DNA from: Polaribacter glomeratus
GTDB taxonomy: Bacteria; Bacteroidota; Bacteroidia; Flavobacteriales; Flavobacteriaceae
Assembly: GCF_002954665.1 (NCBI RefSeq)
Contig: NZ_MSCM01000001.1
Coordinates: forward strand, 759,786-823,785
DNA: 64,000 bases
Direction of reading: 5' to 3'
A model generated the notes under the pieces. That model was not told where the DNA came from and made no database searches. It was given only the letters and a program-made list of their open reading frames with translations. This document shows, in pieces, positions 52,296 to 62,612 of this stretch. The translations under genes and the position numbers were made by a program. Position 1 is the first letter of the stretch; every line of letters starts with the position of its first letter.

Positions 52296-53117
52296 ATGAA
52301 TAAAATAAAAAATATTATTGTGCTTATTGCTCTAAGTACTGCCTTTTACTCTTGTAGTGATAACAATAACAGAGCTATAAATCCTTTTTTAAGTGTAGAT
52401 CATCAGGCACTAGCTATGTCTGATAATGATACTTTGGTTAATTTTTTGAAAAATCATTATTATGATGCAACATTAGATTCTGTAAAGCCACTAGTTTCTG
52501 GACAAGCAACATTGTTTGATAATATTATTATTATGGATGCAAAAAGGAACGATATTAATTATAAACTTTATGTGTACAAAATAAGTGAAGGAGATCCTAC
52601 AGATCCAAATAATCCGTCTAAACCAGATAAAGGGTATCCTTCTGTTTCAGATTCTATTTTTGCAAAATACTCTGGACAGGCAATTAATAGTACAACTGAA
52701 TTAAGTGCTACTTTTGATAGTAATACTAGAGGTTCATGGTTTACATACAACACTTTAGCCGTTAGAGGTTGGTCTTTTGGTTTTAAAAATTTTAAAGGAG
52801 GATATTTAAAAAAAGAACCTAATGGAGATGTTTTTAACGGTCCAATTACTTACTTAAATGGAGGTAAAGGAATTTTATTTATTCCTTCAGGATTATCATA
52901 TACATCAATAGATTCAAGAAATTATACAAGTACTTTAGTAAATAGAAATTTACTTTTTTATATTGAGCTATTAGATTTTGTAAAAGATACAGATCATGAT
53001 AATGATGGAAAACCATCTCATGAAGAAGATGCTAACAATGATGGCGATTTAACTAATGATTTGAGCGATCCTGATAATCCAACTATAGCAGATTATTTAA
53101 ATCCATTAATAAAATAA
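52296..53117 (+). CDS. Lipoprotein with FKBP-like fold and Ca-binding-like acidic tail
   Basis: A 273-aa protein. The lipobox (TAFYSC) puts the lipid on Cys20. The middle region (about 80-230) resembles an FKBP-type peptidyl-prolyl isomerase (RGWSFGFKNFKGG, GKGILFIPSGLSYTS), but active-site residues cannot be confirmed by eye. The C-terminus has DTDHDNDGKP and EDANNDGDLTNDLSDPDN, like the aspartate-rich, calcium-binding thrombospondin type 3 repeats. Monocistronic, with a strong terminator. Confidence 0.82.
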   Translation: MNKIKNIIVLIALSTAFYSCSDNNNRAINPFLSVDHQALAMSDNDTLVNFLKNHYYDATLDSVKPLVSGQATLFDNIIIMDAKRNDINYKLYVYKISEGDPTDPNNPSKPDKGYPSVSDSIFAKYSGQAINSTTELSATFDSNTRGSWFTYNTLAVRGWSFGFKNFKGGYLKKEPNGDVFNGPITYLNGGKGILFIPSGLSYTSIDSRNYTSTLVNRNLLFYIELLDFVKDTDHDNDGKPSHEEDANNDGDLTNDLSDPDNPTIADYLNPLIK

Positions 53118-53142
53118 ATTATTAATAAAATAACATTATAAA

Positions 53143-53177
53143 TAAAAAATGCTCTTGAGAAATCAAGAGCATTTTTC
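53143..53177 (+). terminator. Intrinsic terminator after the FKBP-like lipoprotein gene
   Basis: AAAAATGCTCTTGA pairs with TCAAGAGCATTTTT around a GAAA loop; T-rich sequence follows. Confidence 0.92.
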
Positions 53178-53405
53178 GTTTTATAATAAGTAAGTTTATT
53201 TTTCTTAAAAATTGGTCACAATCAATAATAGCATAGTCCTAAATTCTAAAGTAGAATTTAAAAGTTACATAAATTCAAAAGTTATTGACACTTAAACGGA
53301 TTTTAAAAATAAAATAAAAACACTCTTTATAGAAATACTTTTTTTAGTTCTAATTATATTTCCACACTTAATTTTTTAAACAATATGCTTTTTTAATTTT
53401 AAACC

Positions 53406-54362
53406 TTATTTTTTTCTTGAGATTACTTTTTTAACAGCTTTTATAACTGCGGCAGCATCTAAACCATATTTTGCCATTAATTGCTCTGGAGTTCCAGATT
53501 CTCCAAAAGTATCATTAGTCGCTACAAATTCTTGTGGAGTAGGATTGTTTAATGCCAATGTTCTTGAAATACTTTCACCTAAACCACCTAATTTGTTATG
53601 CTCTTCTGCAGTAACAATACAGCCTGTTTTGGCAACAGATTTTAAGATAATTTCTTCATCTAAAGGTTTAATTGTATGAATGTTTATTACTTCTACAGAA
53701 ATTCCTTCCGCTTCTAATTGCTCTGCAGCTTGTAAAGATTCCCAAACTAAATGACCGGTTGCAACAATCGTTACATCACTACCTTCTGTTAGTTGAATTC
53801 CTTTACCAATTACAAATTTTTCATCCGTAGGCATAAATACAGGAACTTTTGGACGACCAAAACGCAAATAAACTGGGCCATCAAATTCTGCAATTGCAAT
53901 TGTTGCTGCTTTTGTTTGATTGTAATCACAAGGGTTTATAACAGTCATTCCAGGCAACATTTTCATCAAACCAATATCTTCTAATATTTGATGTGTTGCG
54001 CCATCTTCACCTAAAGTAACACCTGCATGAGATGCACAAATTTTTACGTTTTTACCAGAATACGCAACAGATTGACGAATTTGATCGTAAACACGTCCAG
54101 TAGAAAAGTTAGCAAAAGTGCCTGTAAACGGAATTTTACCTCCAATTGTTAAACCAGCAGCAATACCAATCATATTTGCTTCTGCAATTCCTATTTGGAA
54201 AAATCTTTCTGGATTCTCTTTAATAAATTGATCCATTTTTAAAGAACCAATTAAATCGGCACATAAAGCAACTACGTTTGGATTCGTTCTACCTAATTCT
54301 GTTAAACCATCACCAAAGCCAGAACGTGTGTCTTTTTTTTCTGTGTACGTGTATTTTTTCAT
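53406..54362 (-). CDS. Transketolase, C-terminal subunit
   Basis: A 318-aa half-length protein that contains the pyrimidine-binding and C-terminal domains of transketolase (GFGDGLTELGRTNPNVVALC, FQIGIAEANMIGIAAGL, ASHAGVTLGEDGATHQ, YLRFGRPKVPVF, LGGLGESISRTLA). The thiamine-diphosphate N-terminal half must come from another gene. In many flavobacteria the two halves are neighbours, but no N-subunit lies within reach here. It acts in the pentose phosphate pathway as a heteromer; the family also includes 1-deoxyxylulose-phosphate synthase-like halves. Confidence 0.93.
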   Translation of the reverse strand: MKKYTYTEKKDTRSGFGDGLTELGRTNPNVVALCADLIGSLKMDQFIKENPERFFQIGIAEANMIGIAAGLTIGGKIPFTGTFANFSTGRVYDQIRQSVAYSGKNVKICASHAGVTLGEDGATHQILEDIGLMKMLPGMTVINPCDYNQTKAATIAIAEFDGPVYLRFGRPKVPVFMPTDEKFVIGKGIQLTEGSDVTIVATGHLVWESLQAAEQLEAEGISVEVINIHTIKPLDEEIILKSVAKTGCIVTAEEHNKLGGLGESISRTLALNNPTPQEFVATNDTFGESGTPEQLMAKYGLDAAAVIKAVKKVISRKK

Positions 54363-54652
54363 TATAAATTTGTGTTGTGTTGTAAAATTTTGCGTAAAAA
54401 TAAACTTTTATTTCTCTTTAGAGAAATGAAAACAGAGAATAGAAAAAAGACTTTTTAACAGAATGTGCGTAACGTTTAAAAAAATAACAGGTTAGCCCTA
54501 AATTTTTACTTTTTAGAAGAAATCTAAAGAATTAAATCATTTTGAGAATTGCGGCTTATCTAAATTTTGATTTTTACACTTATTTCATCAGAAATTTGTA
54601 AAATTTAGATAATATGTAGCATTAATTTTTTAAGGATTGTAACATATCAACT

Positions 54653-55234
54653 TTATAATTTTATTAACTCTTCATAAAGTTTATGAACTGGCAAACCAAC
54701 TACATTAAAATAACTTCCTTCAATTTTTTCAATGGCTATAAATCCTATCCATTCTTGAATTCCGTATGCGCCAGCTTTGTCTAAAGGAATGTAATTTTTT
54801 ATGTAATACTTAATTTCTTCATCGGTAATTTCTTTAAAAGTAACAATTGTAGTATCGTTTACAATTTTTTGAAAATGCTTACTTTTTATACTGATGGATG
54901 TAATTACGTCGTGTCTTTTGCCCGATAAAGCTCTTAGCATATTAAAAGCATCTTGCTTATCTTTGGGTTTTCCAAGCGCTTTATTTTCTAGCCAAACAAT
55001 GGTATCCGAAGTAAATAATAGGTCTTTTTCTGATAAATCTGTAAATGCTTTTGATTTTAAATCTGCTAGATAATCTGTTATTTCGCTTCTTTTTAATTCC
55101 TGCGGATAAACTTCATCCACTTGTTTTAATTGAATGGTAAAATCAATGTCTAAATCCTTAAAAAACTGTTGTCTTCTTGGGGAAGCAGAAGCTAAAATAA
55201 GATTGTAATTTTTAAGTTTCTCTCTTAGCATCAA
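54653..55234 (-). CDS. maf: Maf-family nucleotide pyrophosphatase
   Basis: A 193-aa protein. The N-terminal signature NLILASASPRRQQFFKDL and the KSEITDYLA- and TSDTIVWLE-type motifs, with DKAGAYGIQEWIG, are typical of Maf/YhdE enzymes that hydrolyse non-canonical nucleoside triphosphates such as dTTP and UTP. The start is one of two adjacent ATGs. It lies 6 bp after smpB in the same direction. Confidence 0.94.
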   Translation of the reverse strand: MMLREKLKNYNLILASASPRRQQFFKDLDIDFTIQLKQVDEVYPQELKRSEITDYLADLKSKAFTDLSEKDLLFTSDTIVWLENKALGKPKDKQDAFNMLRALSGKRHDVITSISIKSKHFQKIVNDTTIVTFKEITDEEIKYYIKNYIPLDKAGAYGIQEWIGFIAIEKIEGSYFNVVGLPVHKLYEELIKL

Positions 55235-55240
55235 AAAAAA

Positions 55241-55708
55241 TTATGCGTTAAAATTTTTCTTAATTCTAGATAGATCGCGTTTGTTATCTCGATCTTTGAG
55301 TACTTCGCGTTTATCATGCGTTTGCTTTCCTTTTGCTAAAGCAATTTCTAATTTTGCAAAACCTTTGTCATTTAAAAATAAGCGTAAAGGAACAATTGTA
55401 TTTCCTTTAGCTTCAACATCTCTTTTAAGACTTCTTAATTCGCGCTTATGCATCAATAGTCTACGTTCACTTTTTGGATTGTGATTAAATTGATGTCCAA
55501 ACATATATTCTTGTATATACATATTTACGATAAACAATTCTCCACGATCATTAAACTCACAAAAACTTTCTGTAATTCTTGCTTGACTTAGTCGAATCGA
55601 TTTTATTTCTGTTCCAGTTAACTGAATTCCAGCGACATATTTATCTAGAATTTCAAATTCGAAACGCGCTTTTTTATTCTGTATATTTATTTTTTTCTGT
55701 ACAGTCAT
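55241..55708 (-). CDS. smpB: SsrA-binding protein SmpB
   Basis: A 155-aa partner of tmRNA in rescue of stalled ribosomes. Core motifs: IQNKKARFEFEILDKYVAGI, LTGTEIKSIR, ESFCEFNDRGELFIVNMYI, HNPKSERRLLMHKREL. The basic C-terminal tail (KGKQTHDKREVLKDRD) reaches the decoding centre. It has a clear -7 box upstream and is followed by maf. Confidence 0.97.
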   Translation of the reverse strand: MTVQKKINIQNKKARFEFEILDKYVAGIQLTGTEIKSIRLSQARITESFCEFNDRGELFIVNMYIQEYMFGHQFNHNPKSERRLLMHKRELRSLKRDVEAKGNTIVPLRLFLNDKGFAKLEIALAKGKQTHDKREVLKDRDNKRDLSRIKKNFNA

Positions 55709-55736
55709 TGACTGGTTTTAATTTAAATAATTTTAA

Positions 55737-55744
55737 CAAAGATA
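55737..55744 (-). promoter_or_regulatory. -7 box of smpB
   Basis: On the minus strand TATCTTTG matches TAnnTTTG, 28 nt before the smpB ATG. Confidence 0.5.
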
Positions 55745-55810
55745 CATTTTTACTTTGGCGAAAGAAATGTAATTTTGAAAACTATTTTCGACCATAATAA
55801 ACAAAACTCA

Positions 55811-56557
55811 ATGAGATATTTATCCGCAGTGTTATTTGCTTTTTTAATTTCTTTTCAACTTTCTGATACAAAATTAACCGCACAGCAAATTATTGACAAA
55901 ACAATGATTGCTTCTGGCGCTGATAAAGTTGGCAATTCTCAAATTAAATTTAAGTTTAGAGATATAGAATATTTAGCTACTAGAAGATTAAATGGCGAAT
56001 TTGAATTGATTAGAACTAAAAAAAAGAAGAAAGTTGGTAAAATTTCTGACATATTAAGTAATACTGGTTTTCGAAGAGAGATAAATGCAAATGCTTTTGC
56101 GGTTCCAGATTCTATGGCAAACAAGTATGCAAACTCAGTAAATTCCGTTCATTATTTTTCTGTATTGCCCTATGGATTAAATGACGAAGCAGTTCGCAAA
56201 AAATTGTTACCATCAGCAATTATAAAAGGAAAAGAATATTATAAAATAGAAGTTACCTTTTCTGAAAATGGAGGAGGAGAAGATTTTGAAGATGTGTTTA
56301 TTTATTGGATTGGTAAAAAGGATTTTTTAATTGATTATTTAGCGTATTCTTATCACACAAATGGTGGTGGAAAACGTTTTAGGGTTCTAAAAGAGCAATG
56401 TGTTAAAAACGGAATTCGTTTTGTTGATTATCATAATTACGAACCTTTAACCAAATCTATTTCTTTAATTGATCTCGATACAGCTTTTGAAAATAATCAG
56501 CTTAAAAAAATATCAGAAATAGTTTTAGAAGATATTCAAGTTACTATTTTAAATTAA
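55811..56557 (+). CDS. Exported DUF6503-like protein
   Basis: A 248-aa protein with a signal peptide (MRYLSAVLFAFLISFQL). The mature part is beta-rich, with TAQQIIDKTMIASGADKV, FRDIEYLATRRLNGEFEL and a repeated-looking FEDVFIYWIGKKDFLIDYLA. This fits a family that I recall as DUF6503 in flavobacteria, perhaps related to lipoprotein-carrier folds. ATG 55811 is chosen over 55775 because the signal peptide begins there. The role is unknown; the 3' end overlaps the convergent gene by 4 bp. Confidence 0.75.
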   Translation: MRYLSAVLFAFLISFQLSDTKLTAQQIIDKTMIASGADKVGNSQIKFKFRDIEYLATRRLNGEFELIRTKKKKKVGKISDILSNTGFRREINANAFAVPDSMANKYANSVNSVHYFSVLPYGLNDEAVRKKLLPSAIIKGKEYYKIEVTFSENGGGEDFEDVFIYWIGKKDFLIDYLAYSYHTNGGGKRFRVLKEQCVKNGIRFVDYHNYEPLTKSISLIDLDTAFENNQLKKISEIVLEDIQVTILN

Positions 56558-57063
56558 TCAACTTTTTGAATTGTACTTGTTTTTCCTTCTTTAGTTATGG
56601 TGATAATAAATAAGCTTGCATTGTCATTATCATCAATGTCTTTGTACTTTTTTTCTCCTAAAATTTTGTTTACAAAAGCCGGAGTTGTGTTGCTATGACC
56701 AACTACCAAAACTGTTTTTCCTTGTGTGTTTTTTTGAAATATAGAATCATACATATTTCTAGGATTATAATTTATAATCGCTAATTTTTTACTTTCTGCA
56801 GTTGGTTTAGAGGTTTGCATTGTTCTATTATAATTTGTAGAATACACTGCGTCTAAGTGAATATCTTTAAAATATTCTGCCCATTTTTTAGCTCTTTCAA
56901 AACCTACTTCATTTAAATTCGGATTTTTATTAGAGGTATCTGTTCTAACTTTTTCTGAATGACGAATTAAATAATAGGTAGTTGTTGTAGCAGTTTCTTC
57001 TTTTTTAACATTAGAAGTGCAAGAAATTAAAACGATAAATAATAAAAGAATGTGCTTTTTCAT
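56554..57063 (-). CDS. Histidine-phosphatase-family lipoprotein
   Basis: About 169 aa. The lipobox LISC at residues 11-14 follows a short hydrophobic signal (start ATG 57063-57061). The enzyme domain shows YYLIRHSEKVRTD with the phospho-acceptor His, AVYSTNYNRTMQTSKPTA with the second basic motif, and TVLVVGHSNTTPAFV with the second catalytic His. So it is a catalytically complete, membrane-tethered member of the phosphoglycerate mutase-like superfamily, of unknown substrate. It follows clpB at 95 bp. Confidence 0.9.
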   Translation of the reverse strand: MKKHILLLFIVLISCTSNVKKEETATTTTYYLIRHSEKVRTDTSNKNPNLNEVGFERAKKWAEYFKDIHLDAVYSTNYNRTMQTSKPTAESKKLAIINYNPRNMYDSIFQKNTQGKTVLVVGHSNTTPAFVNKILGEKKYKDIDDNDNASLFIITITKEGKTSTIQKVD

Positions 57064-57157
57064 GATGATAATATTTCTGCGAATATAGTAAAAAAGTAAA
57101 AGCGATATTTTTTCAAATATCACTTTTACAAATTAACCAAACCAAATTATTTATTTA

Positions 57158-59764
57158 TTAATTTTCAACAAAATCAGATTGATTTCTAAAAACTAATTGA
57201 TCATCAAAAGCATCTAATAAAATAATGCTATCGGTTGTTATTTTTCCTGATAAAATCTCTTTAGAAAGCTGATTTAATACTTCTTTCTGAATGACTCTTT
57301 TTACAGGTCTTGCACCAAATTCTGGCTGATATCCTTTTTTAGCTAAATAGGTAATTGCCTCGTCTGTAGCGTCTAAAGTAATATCTTGTTTGCCAATCAT
57401 TTTCTTTAAATAATCTAATTGAAGCTTTACAATTTTAAAAATATCCTTTTTATTTAAAGGCGTAAACATAATAACGTCATCAATTCTGTTCAAGAATTCT
57501 GGTCTAACCGATTGTTTTAGCAATGCTAAAACTTCAATTTTTGCTAATTCTGTAACAGACTCTAAATCTGCTTTTGGATCACTAAATTTTTCCTGAATTA
57601 TTTGACTACCAATATTTGAAGTCATAATAATAATGGTGTTTTTAAAATCTGCAACTCTACCTTTATTATCCGTTAATCTTCCTTCGTCTAAAACTTGTAA
57701 AAGAATATTAAAAGTATCTGGATGTGCTTTTTCAATTTCATCTAAAAGCACCACAGAATAAGGTCTTCTTCTAACCGCTTCTGTTAATTGTCCGCCTTCA
57801 TCATACCCAACGTAACCAGGAGGCGCACCAATTAATCTACTTACAGAATGGCGTTCTTGATATTCGCTCATATCAATTCTAGTCATGGCATTTTCATCAT
57901 CAAATAGATATTCTGCCAACGCTTTTGCTAATTCTGTTTTTCCAACTCCTGTTGTTCCTAAAAAAAGGAAACTTCCTACCGGTTTATTTGGGTTTTGCAA
58001 ACCTGCTCTAGAACGTCTAACAGCATCAGAAACTGCAATAATTGCTTCTTCTTGGCCAACAACTCTTTTATGTAATTGTAGTTCTAGTTTTAGCAACTTT
58101 TCACGATCTGATTGAATCATTTTTGTAACCGGAATTCCGGTCCATTTTGCTACAATTTCTGCAATATCTTCATAGGTTACTTCTTCTTTTATTAAAGATT
58201 TTTCAGACTGATTTTCGTGCAACACTTTTTGAAAGCGTTCTAAATCTTCTTGAGCTTCTTTAATTTTACCATATCTAATTTCTGCAACTTTACCATAATC
58301 TCCGTCACGTTCTGCTTTTTCTGCTTCAATTTTAAAATCTTCAATTGCAGCTTTTGCATTCTGAATATTGTCTACAATTTCTTTTTCTGATTTCCATTTT
58401 GCATTCATTTCATTGCGCTCTTCTTTCAAGTTTGCTAAATCAGAACGTAATGATTTTAATTTTGATTCGTCTTTTTCACGCTTAATGGCTTCAATTTCAA
58501 TTTCTAATTGCATCACTTTTCTGTCCAAAACATCTAATTCTTCTGGTTTAGAATTAATTTCCATACGTAATTTGGCCATCGCTTCATCCATTAAATCAAT
58601 GGCTTTGTCTGGTAAAAAACGATTGGTAATATAACGTTGCGACAATTCTACCGCACCAATAATAGCTTCATCTTTAATTCGAACTTTATGATGCGTTTCA
58701 TATTTTTCTTTAATTCCTCTTAAAATTGAAATTGCACTTTCTGTATCTGGTTCGTTCACAATCACCTTTTGAAAACGACGCTCTAAAGCTTTGTCTTTTT
58801 CAAAATATTTTTGATATTCATCTAAAGTTGTTGCACCAATTGCACGCAGTTCTCCACGAGCTAGAGCAGGTTTTAAAATATTTGCTGCATCCATTGCGCC
58901 TTGCCCGCCACCAGCGCCAACTAACGTATGAATTTCATCAATAAAAAGTACAATGTCACCATCAGAATTTGTTACTTCTTTTATTACAGATTTTAAACGC
59001 TCTTCAAATTCACCTTTGTATTTAGCACCAGCAATTAACGCGCCCATATCCAAAGAAAAAATTAATTTATTTTTTAAATTTTCTGGCACATCACCGTCTA
59101 CAATTCTGTGTGCTAAACCTTCTGCAATTGCAGTTTTTCCTGTTCCTGGTTCACCAACTAAAATTGGATTATTTTTTGTTCTTCTAGATAAAATTTGTAA
59201 TAATCTTCTAATTTCTTCATCTCTACCAATTACAGGATCTAATTTGCCGTTTTCTGCTAATTCATTTAAATTTTTTGCATATTTATTTAAAGAATTATAG
59301 GTTTCTTCCTGACTTTGAGAAGTAACATTTTCTCCTTTTCTAAGCTCGTTAATTGCCGCTTTTAAGTGTTTTTCTGTAACGCCTTGATCTTTTAAAACTT
59401 GGGCAATATTGCTTTTCGATTTAAATATTGCTAAAATTAAATGCTCAATCGAAACAAAATCATCTTTCATATTTTTGGCTATGATTGATGCTTCATTCAA
59501 GGTTTTATTTGCTTCTCTAGAAAGCATTAATTCAGCTCCGGTAACTTTGGGAAAACTTTCTAATTGTTTGTCTAATATTTGATTAAGAACTATTAAATTG
59601 ATGTTTAATTTTTTGAGTAAAAATGGTAATACATTTTCATCAACTTGAGTTAACGCCTTAAAAATATGTTCGTTTTCTATTTGATTATGACCAAAACCTT
59701 GCGCAATCTGTTGCGCCATTTGTATGGTCTCTTGCGATTTGGTTGTATAATTATTTAAATTCAT
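57158..59764 (-). CDS. clpB: ATP-dependent disaggregase ClpB
   Basis: An 868-aa hexameric chaperone that, with DnaK, resolubilises aggregated protein. Domains: N-terminal Clp repeats (about 1-145), AAA-1 with Walker [17 protein letters not shown], a middle coiled-coil domain (about 410-520; [20 protein letters not shown]), and AAA-2 with [16 protein letters not shown] and the [10 protein letters not shown] pore loop. Length and domain order are those of ClpB and not ClpA/C. Divergent from ytxJ. I saw no clear -7 box or CIRCE element upstream. Confidence 0.98.
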   Translation of the reverse strand: MNLNNYTTKSQETIQMAQQIAQGFGHNQIENEHIFKALTQVDENVLPFLLKKLNINLIVLNQILDKQLESFPKVTGAELMLSREANKTLNEASIIAKNMKDDFVSIEHLILAIFKSKSNIAQVLKDQGVTEKHLKAAINELRKGENVTSQSQEETYNSLNKYAKNLNELAENGKLDPVIGRDEEIRRLLQILSRRTKNNPILVGEPGTGKTAIAEGLAHRIVDGDVPENLKNKLIFSLDMGALIAGAKYKGEFEERLKSVIKEVTNSDGDIVLFIDEIHTLVGAGGGQGAMDAANILKPALARGELRAIGATTLDEYQKYFEKDKALERRFQKVIVNEPDTESAISILRGIKEKYETHHKVRIKDEAIIGAVELSQRYITNRFLPDKAIDLMDEAMAKLRMEINSKPEELDVLDRKVMQLEIEIEAIKREKDESKLKSLRSDLANLKEERNEMNAKWKSEKEIVDNIQNAKAAIEDFKIEAEKAERDGDYGKVAEIRYGKIKEAQEDLERFQKVLHENQSEKSLIKEEVTYEDIAEIVAKWTGIPVTKMIQSDREKLLKLELQLHKRVVGQEEAIIAVSDAVRRSRAGLQNPNKPVGSFLFLGTTGVGKTELAKALAEYLFDDENAMTRIDMSEYQERHSVSRLIGAPPGYVGYDEGGQLTEAVRRRPYSVVLLDEIEKAHPDTFNILLQVLDEGRLTDNKGRVADFKNTIIIMTSNIGSQIIQEKFSDPKADLESVTELAKIEVLALLKQSVRPEFLNRIDDVIMFTPLNKKDIFKIVKLQLDYLKKMIGKQDITLDATDEAITYLAKKGYQPEFGARPVKRVIQKEVLNQLSKEILSGKITTDSIILLDAFDDQLVFRNQSDFVEN

Positions 59765-59860
59765 TTTCTGTTTTTTAAATCACTACTACAATTTTAGTAC
59801 CATCCAAAGAAAGAGAAAAAAGCAAGCCAAATTGTCTGTTAAAACCTTGTTATTACTGAC

Positions 59861-59890
59861 TTATTGACTGATAAAAGTTTCTTATATTTG
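59861..59890 (+). promoter_or_regulatory. Promoter of ytxJ (-33 TTG and -7 box)
   Basis: TTATTG (59861-59866) and TATATTTG (59883-59890) are spaced 16 bp apart, near the usual range of Bacteroidetes promoters. The ATG at 59915 is 24 nt downstream. The -33 region overlaps near-direct repeats TTACTGAC/TTATTGAC. Confidence 0.55.
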
Positions 59891-59914
59891 CATCCACAAA
59901 GAAAAAAACTTAGA

Positions 59915-60316
59915 ATGGGTATATTTAACAGCATGTTTGGTACAAAAGGCGAAAAGGATTCAAAACCAGAAAAAAAGTCATACTTAAACTGGATTCCTTT
60001 AACTTCATTAGAACAATTAAGTGAAATTAAAGAACAATCTAAAACGGAATCTATTTGTATTTTTAAGCACTCTACTCGTTGCGGAATTAGTAGTATGGTT
60101 ATTAAACGATTTGAAAATTTATTTACAGAAGAGCATCAGCATTTAAAAGTATATTATCTTGATTTATTAAATTACAGAAATATTTCTGATGAAATAGGGT
60201 ATACTTTTCAAGTAATGCACCAATCACCTCAATTATTAGTTATAAAAAATGAAGTTTCTGTATTTGATGCATCTCATAATGATATAACAAATGTAAATTT
60301 AAAAGAGTTTATTTAA
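59915..60316 (+). CDS. ytxJ: Bacilliredoxin-like protein YtxJ
   Basis: A 133-aa thioredoxin-fold protein. The active-site loop is KHSTRCGISSMV, with a single Cys in the place where two are found in dithiol redoxins. YtxJ homologues are monothiol proteins linked to bacillithiol; several Bacteroidetes make that thiol. The frame is open upstream to 59864, but the promoter box supports ATG 59915 (MGIFNSMFG). Monocistronic and divergent from clpB. Confidence 0.88.
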   Translation: MGIFNSMFGTKGEKDSKPEKKSYLNWIPLTSLEQLSEIKEQSKTESICIFKHSTRCGISSMVIKRFENLFTEEHQHLKVYYLDLLNYRNISDEIGYTFQVMHQSPQLLVIKNEVSVFDASHNDITNVNLKEFI

Positions 60317-60318
60317 GG

Positions 60319-62442
60319 TTAATTAGTTGATATTTTGATAGTTTCATGTATTAATATTCCATATTTATCAAAACCATTAATAATTAATTTAATGTCTTTT
60401 TGATCTGTTGAAACGGGTATTTTTAATAAAAACTCATTATTAATATCCGTCTTTAAATTAGGAATCCAATCTATAGTACCGTAAGCTTCCTCAAGCCAAC
60501 TATCATCAAACATCAAATTAGGTTTTTTATAGTTTTCTAGTGAAATTTCAAAACCTTTTAATGTTTCTTTTGGTTTGGCAGTTTTCATAGGGTGTTTTTT
60601 ACTTAGATAATCATTATCAATTCTGGTTATTAAGTTTACAACACCATTGCTTCCCCTTAAACCTTCTCCAGCACCGCTTAGGTTTACCATAATTACCTCA
60701 AAATCAGTAGTTAAAAAACCAGTTAATGGTAGTAAATCTTCTCCCATAGGAACTCCGTCTAGTTTAACATTAACAAGTTTTGTACCTGTTATAGAACTAG
60801 GCCCTCTGGTATTTAATACTATTGGCGCACTAGATAAAGGCGGGTAATAAACCCTTAGACCTGGTATGGTTTGTAAATAAAAAAAGATATCAACTCCTAC
60901 GGCTAAATTATCATCAGGAATATAAAAGTCTGTAAAACCAACACCAATGATGTTTTTATATTTTTCACGAATATTTTTTTGTTTGTCAACATGAGAGTTA
61001 AGTATAACTTCTTTTAATTTTACAACTTCTTTTTCTGGTTTTAGAATAATATTATTTTTAAATATGTTATTTTCTAGCGGTTTTATATTGTTAGTTTCTT
61101 TTTCTACTTCTAAAAAATTTGTAGCTTCATAATTATAAAAATTATTATAAATGTAGAAGCTTGCATTTTCAATTTCTCCTTGAGAGTTTAAAAGAGCTAG
61201 TTTATATTTTGTTGGATGATTTAAATACAAATCATCAAACTCAAAAGACATATCTTTATTTAAGTTAGTCACTAAAAAAAGTTCATTTTCTTCGGAAATA
61301 AGCGATACTTTAAAATCTTCAAGAACTTCAGTTTTTGTATTTACTTTTCCTTTTAATTTGGTTCCTGCTTCGTTTTCGTATATAATTTGACGTGTAGTTT
61401 TATTTAAATTTATTTTTCTATCTGTTAAAAGATTATTTATTTCTTTGTAATCTTTCGTTTTATTAATTTTTGTAAAATCTGAATCAATAAAGCTATTTAA
61501 AATATTAGGGACATCAGAAATTAACTCACTTTTAGCATTTAATATAGAAACACTTAGGTTAGGGTTTAACAAGTTTTTTGAATGATCTAGCCTTATATAT
61601 AATGTATCTCTCTTTTTTTCTTTACTTAAAACACCAACAGATCCAGTTTTTGTTTCAAAATTCCAAAAAGTACTTTGAGCTAAGATGATATTGTTTTCAT
61701 CAAATATCGAAATGGTATTTGCTCCATTTAAAAAAGATTCAGAATTAAATTTAAGATTGTAATATTTCTTATCCGTTATTTTTATAGAAGCACATGCAGC
61801 TAAAATATCATTTTTATGAAGAACTGCGTAAATTGTATTTCCTTTAAGTTTATCAATAACATCTGAAATAGATTTAATTTTAAAATTAGCAGTGTTAATA
61901 TCTTCTACATTTCTATGGATAAGAAAATTTTGTTCAGTTTTAGTATCTATCTTTTTTGATTTAGTTTCTGCAGGTTTAGAAACTTTTTTAGAAGAGTCAA
62001 GCTGATTATTTAGATTGATAATTGTTATTTCTGATATAGTACCTTTTTTAAAGTTTCTATTCCAATTTGTATCCATTTCTATGTAATAAGTACCAGAAGA
62101 TAAATTTTCTAAGAGTTTTAATTGACCAGCAGCTTTACCTTCTTTAACGTAAAATAACTTTTGATCAATTAATTTAAAATTGAAATCATATAAATTTAGA
62201 TGTAAATTTTTAGTAATTTCAGAGGGTTTTTCATTTAATTTATCATAAATATAAGCTGCAAACCAAATGTCCTCTCCAGAAAAATAAGTTTCTTTATTAG
62301 TGTGAAGAAAAAATAATTCTTCTTGATAATTGTTGAAATACGGATTTTTGTTAATAAAATTGTCAACTAATTCTTTTTCCGTTGTTTGTGATAGTATGCC
62401 ATTTGAAATAAGCATCACGATAATCAAAAGTATATTTTTCAT
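60319..62442 (-). CDS. Exported MG2-like and TonB-plug-like surface protein without barrel
   Basis: About 707 aa from ATG 62442-62440. The signal peptide ends near SNGILSQ. The N-terminal part has a macroglobulin-like MG2 segment (FFLHTNKETYFSGEDIWFAA). Long beta-rich regions follow. Near the C-terminus is a receptor plug-like domain (IPGLRVYYPPLSSAPIVL, TKLVNVKLDGVPMGEDLLP, GSNGVVNLITRID), but no beta-barrel follows; the protein ends about 90 residues later. Proteins with this MG2-plus-plug layout are common in Bacteroidetes; function unknown, probably outer-membrane associated. Confidence 0.85.
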   Translation of the reverse strand: MKNILLIIVMLISNGILSQTTEKELVDNFINKNPYFNNYQEELFFLHTNKETYFSGEDIWFAAYIYDKLNEKPSEITKNLHLNLYDFNFKLIDQKLFYVKEGKAAGQLKLLENLSSGTYYIEMDTNWNRNFKKGTISEITIINLNNQLDSSKKVSKPAETKSKKIDTKTEQNFLIHRNVEDINTANFKIKSISDVIDKLKGNTIYAVLHKNDILAACASIKITDKKYYNLKFNSESFLNGANTISIFDENNIILAQSTFWNFETKTGSVGVLSKEKKRDTLYIRLDHSKNLLNPNLSVSILNAKSELISDVPNILNSFIDSDFTKINKTKDYKEINNLLTDRKINLNKTTRQIIYENEAGTKLKGKVNTKTEVLEDFKVSLISEENELFLVTNLNKDMSFEFDDLYLNHPTKYKLALLNSQGEIENASFYIYNNFYNYEATNFLEVEKETNNIKPLENNIFKNNIILKPEKEVVKLKEVILNSHVDKQKNIREKYKNIIGVGFTDFYIPDDNLAVGVDIFFYLQTIPGLRVYYPPLSSAPIVLNTRGPSSITGTKLVNVKLDGVPMGEDLLPLTGFLTTDFEVIMVNLSGAGEGLRGSNGVVNLITRIDNDYLSKKHPMKTAKPKETLKGFEISLENYKKPNLMFDDSWLEEAYGTIDWIPNLKTDINNEFLLKIPVSTDQKDIKLIINGFDKYGILIHETIKISTN

Positions 62443-62585
62443 AGTAATTTTTTTATTTAAGCACCAAAAACCATTCCGTTTATTTATTACAATTATAAAA
62501 AATAAATATAACCATAAAGGTTTCAATAAAAAATACAGATTAATAAAATTATTTTCAAAAATTCTTTAAAAACCTTTTAAAGTCT

Positions 62586-62593
62586 TATTTTTG
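62586..62593 (+). promoter_or_regulatory. -7 box of the terminal helicase gene
   Basis: TATTTTTG matches TAnnTTTG, 19 nt before the TTG start at 62613. Confidence 0.5.
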
Positions 62594-62612
62594 TAACTAA
62601 ATATATATCCTT

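Noticed and set aside
53118..53405. Possible small gene in the gap before the transketolase half
   Set aside because: Beyond the terminator at 53143-53177 the sequence has stops in all frames and no coding pattern.
54363..54652. Possible missing transketolase N-subunit remnant
   Set aside because: I found no frame that reads like a thiamine-diphosphate domain; only AT-rich non-coding sequence.
58953..59300. Open frame of 115 codons on the + strand
   Set aside because: Antisense to the AAA-1 domain of clpB; no independent signals.
59850..59870. Direct repeats TTACTGAC/TTATTGAC as a heat-shock operator for clpB
   Set aside because: They are closer to the ytxJ promoter, too short to be convincing, and do not match CIRCE or any heat-shock operator I can name.
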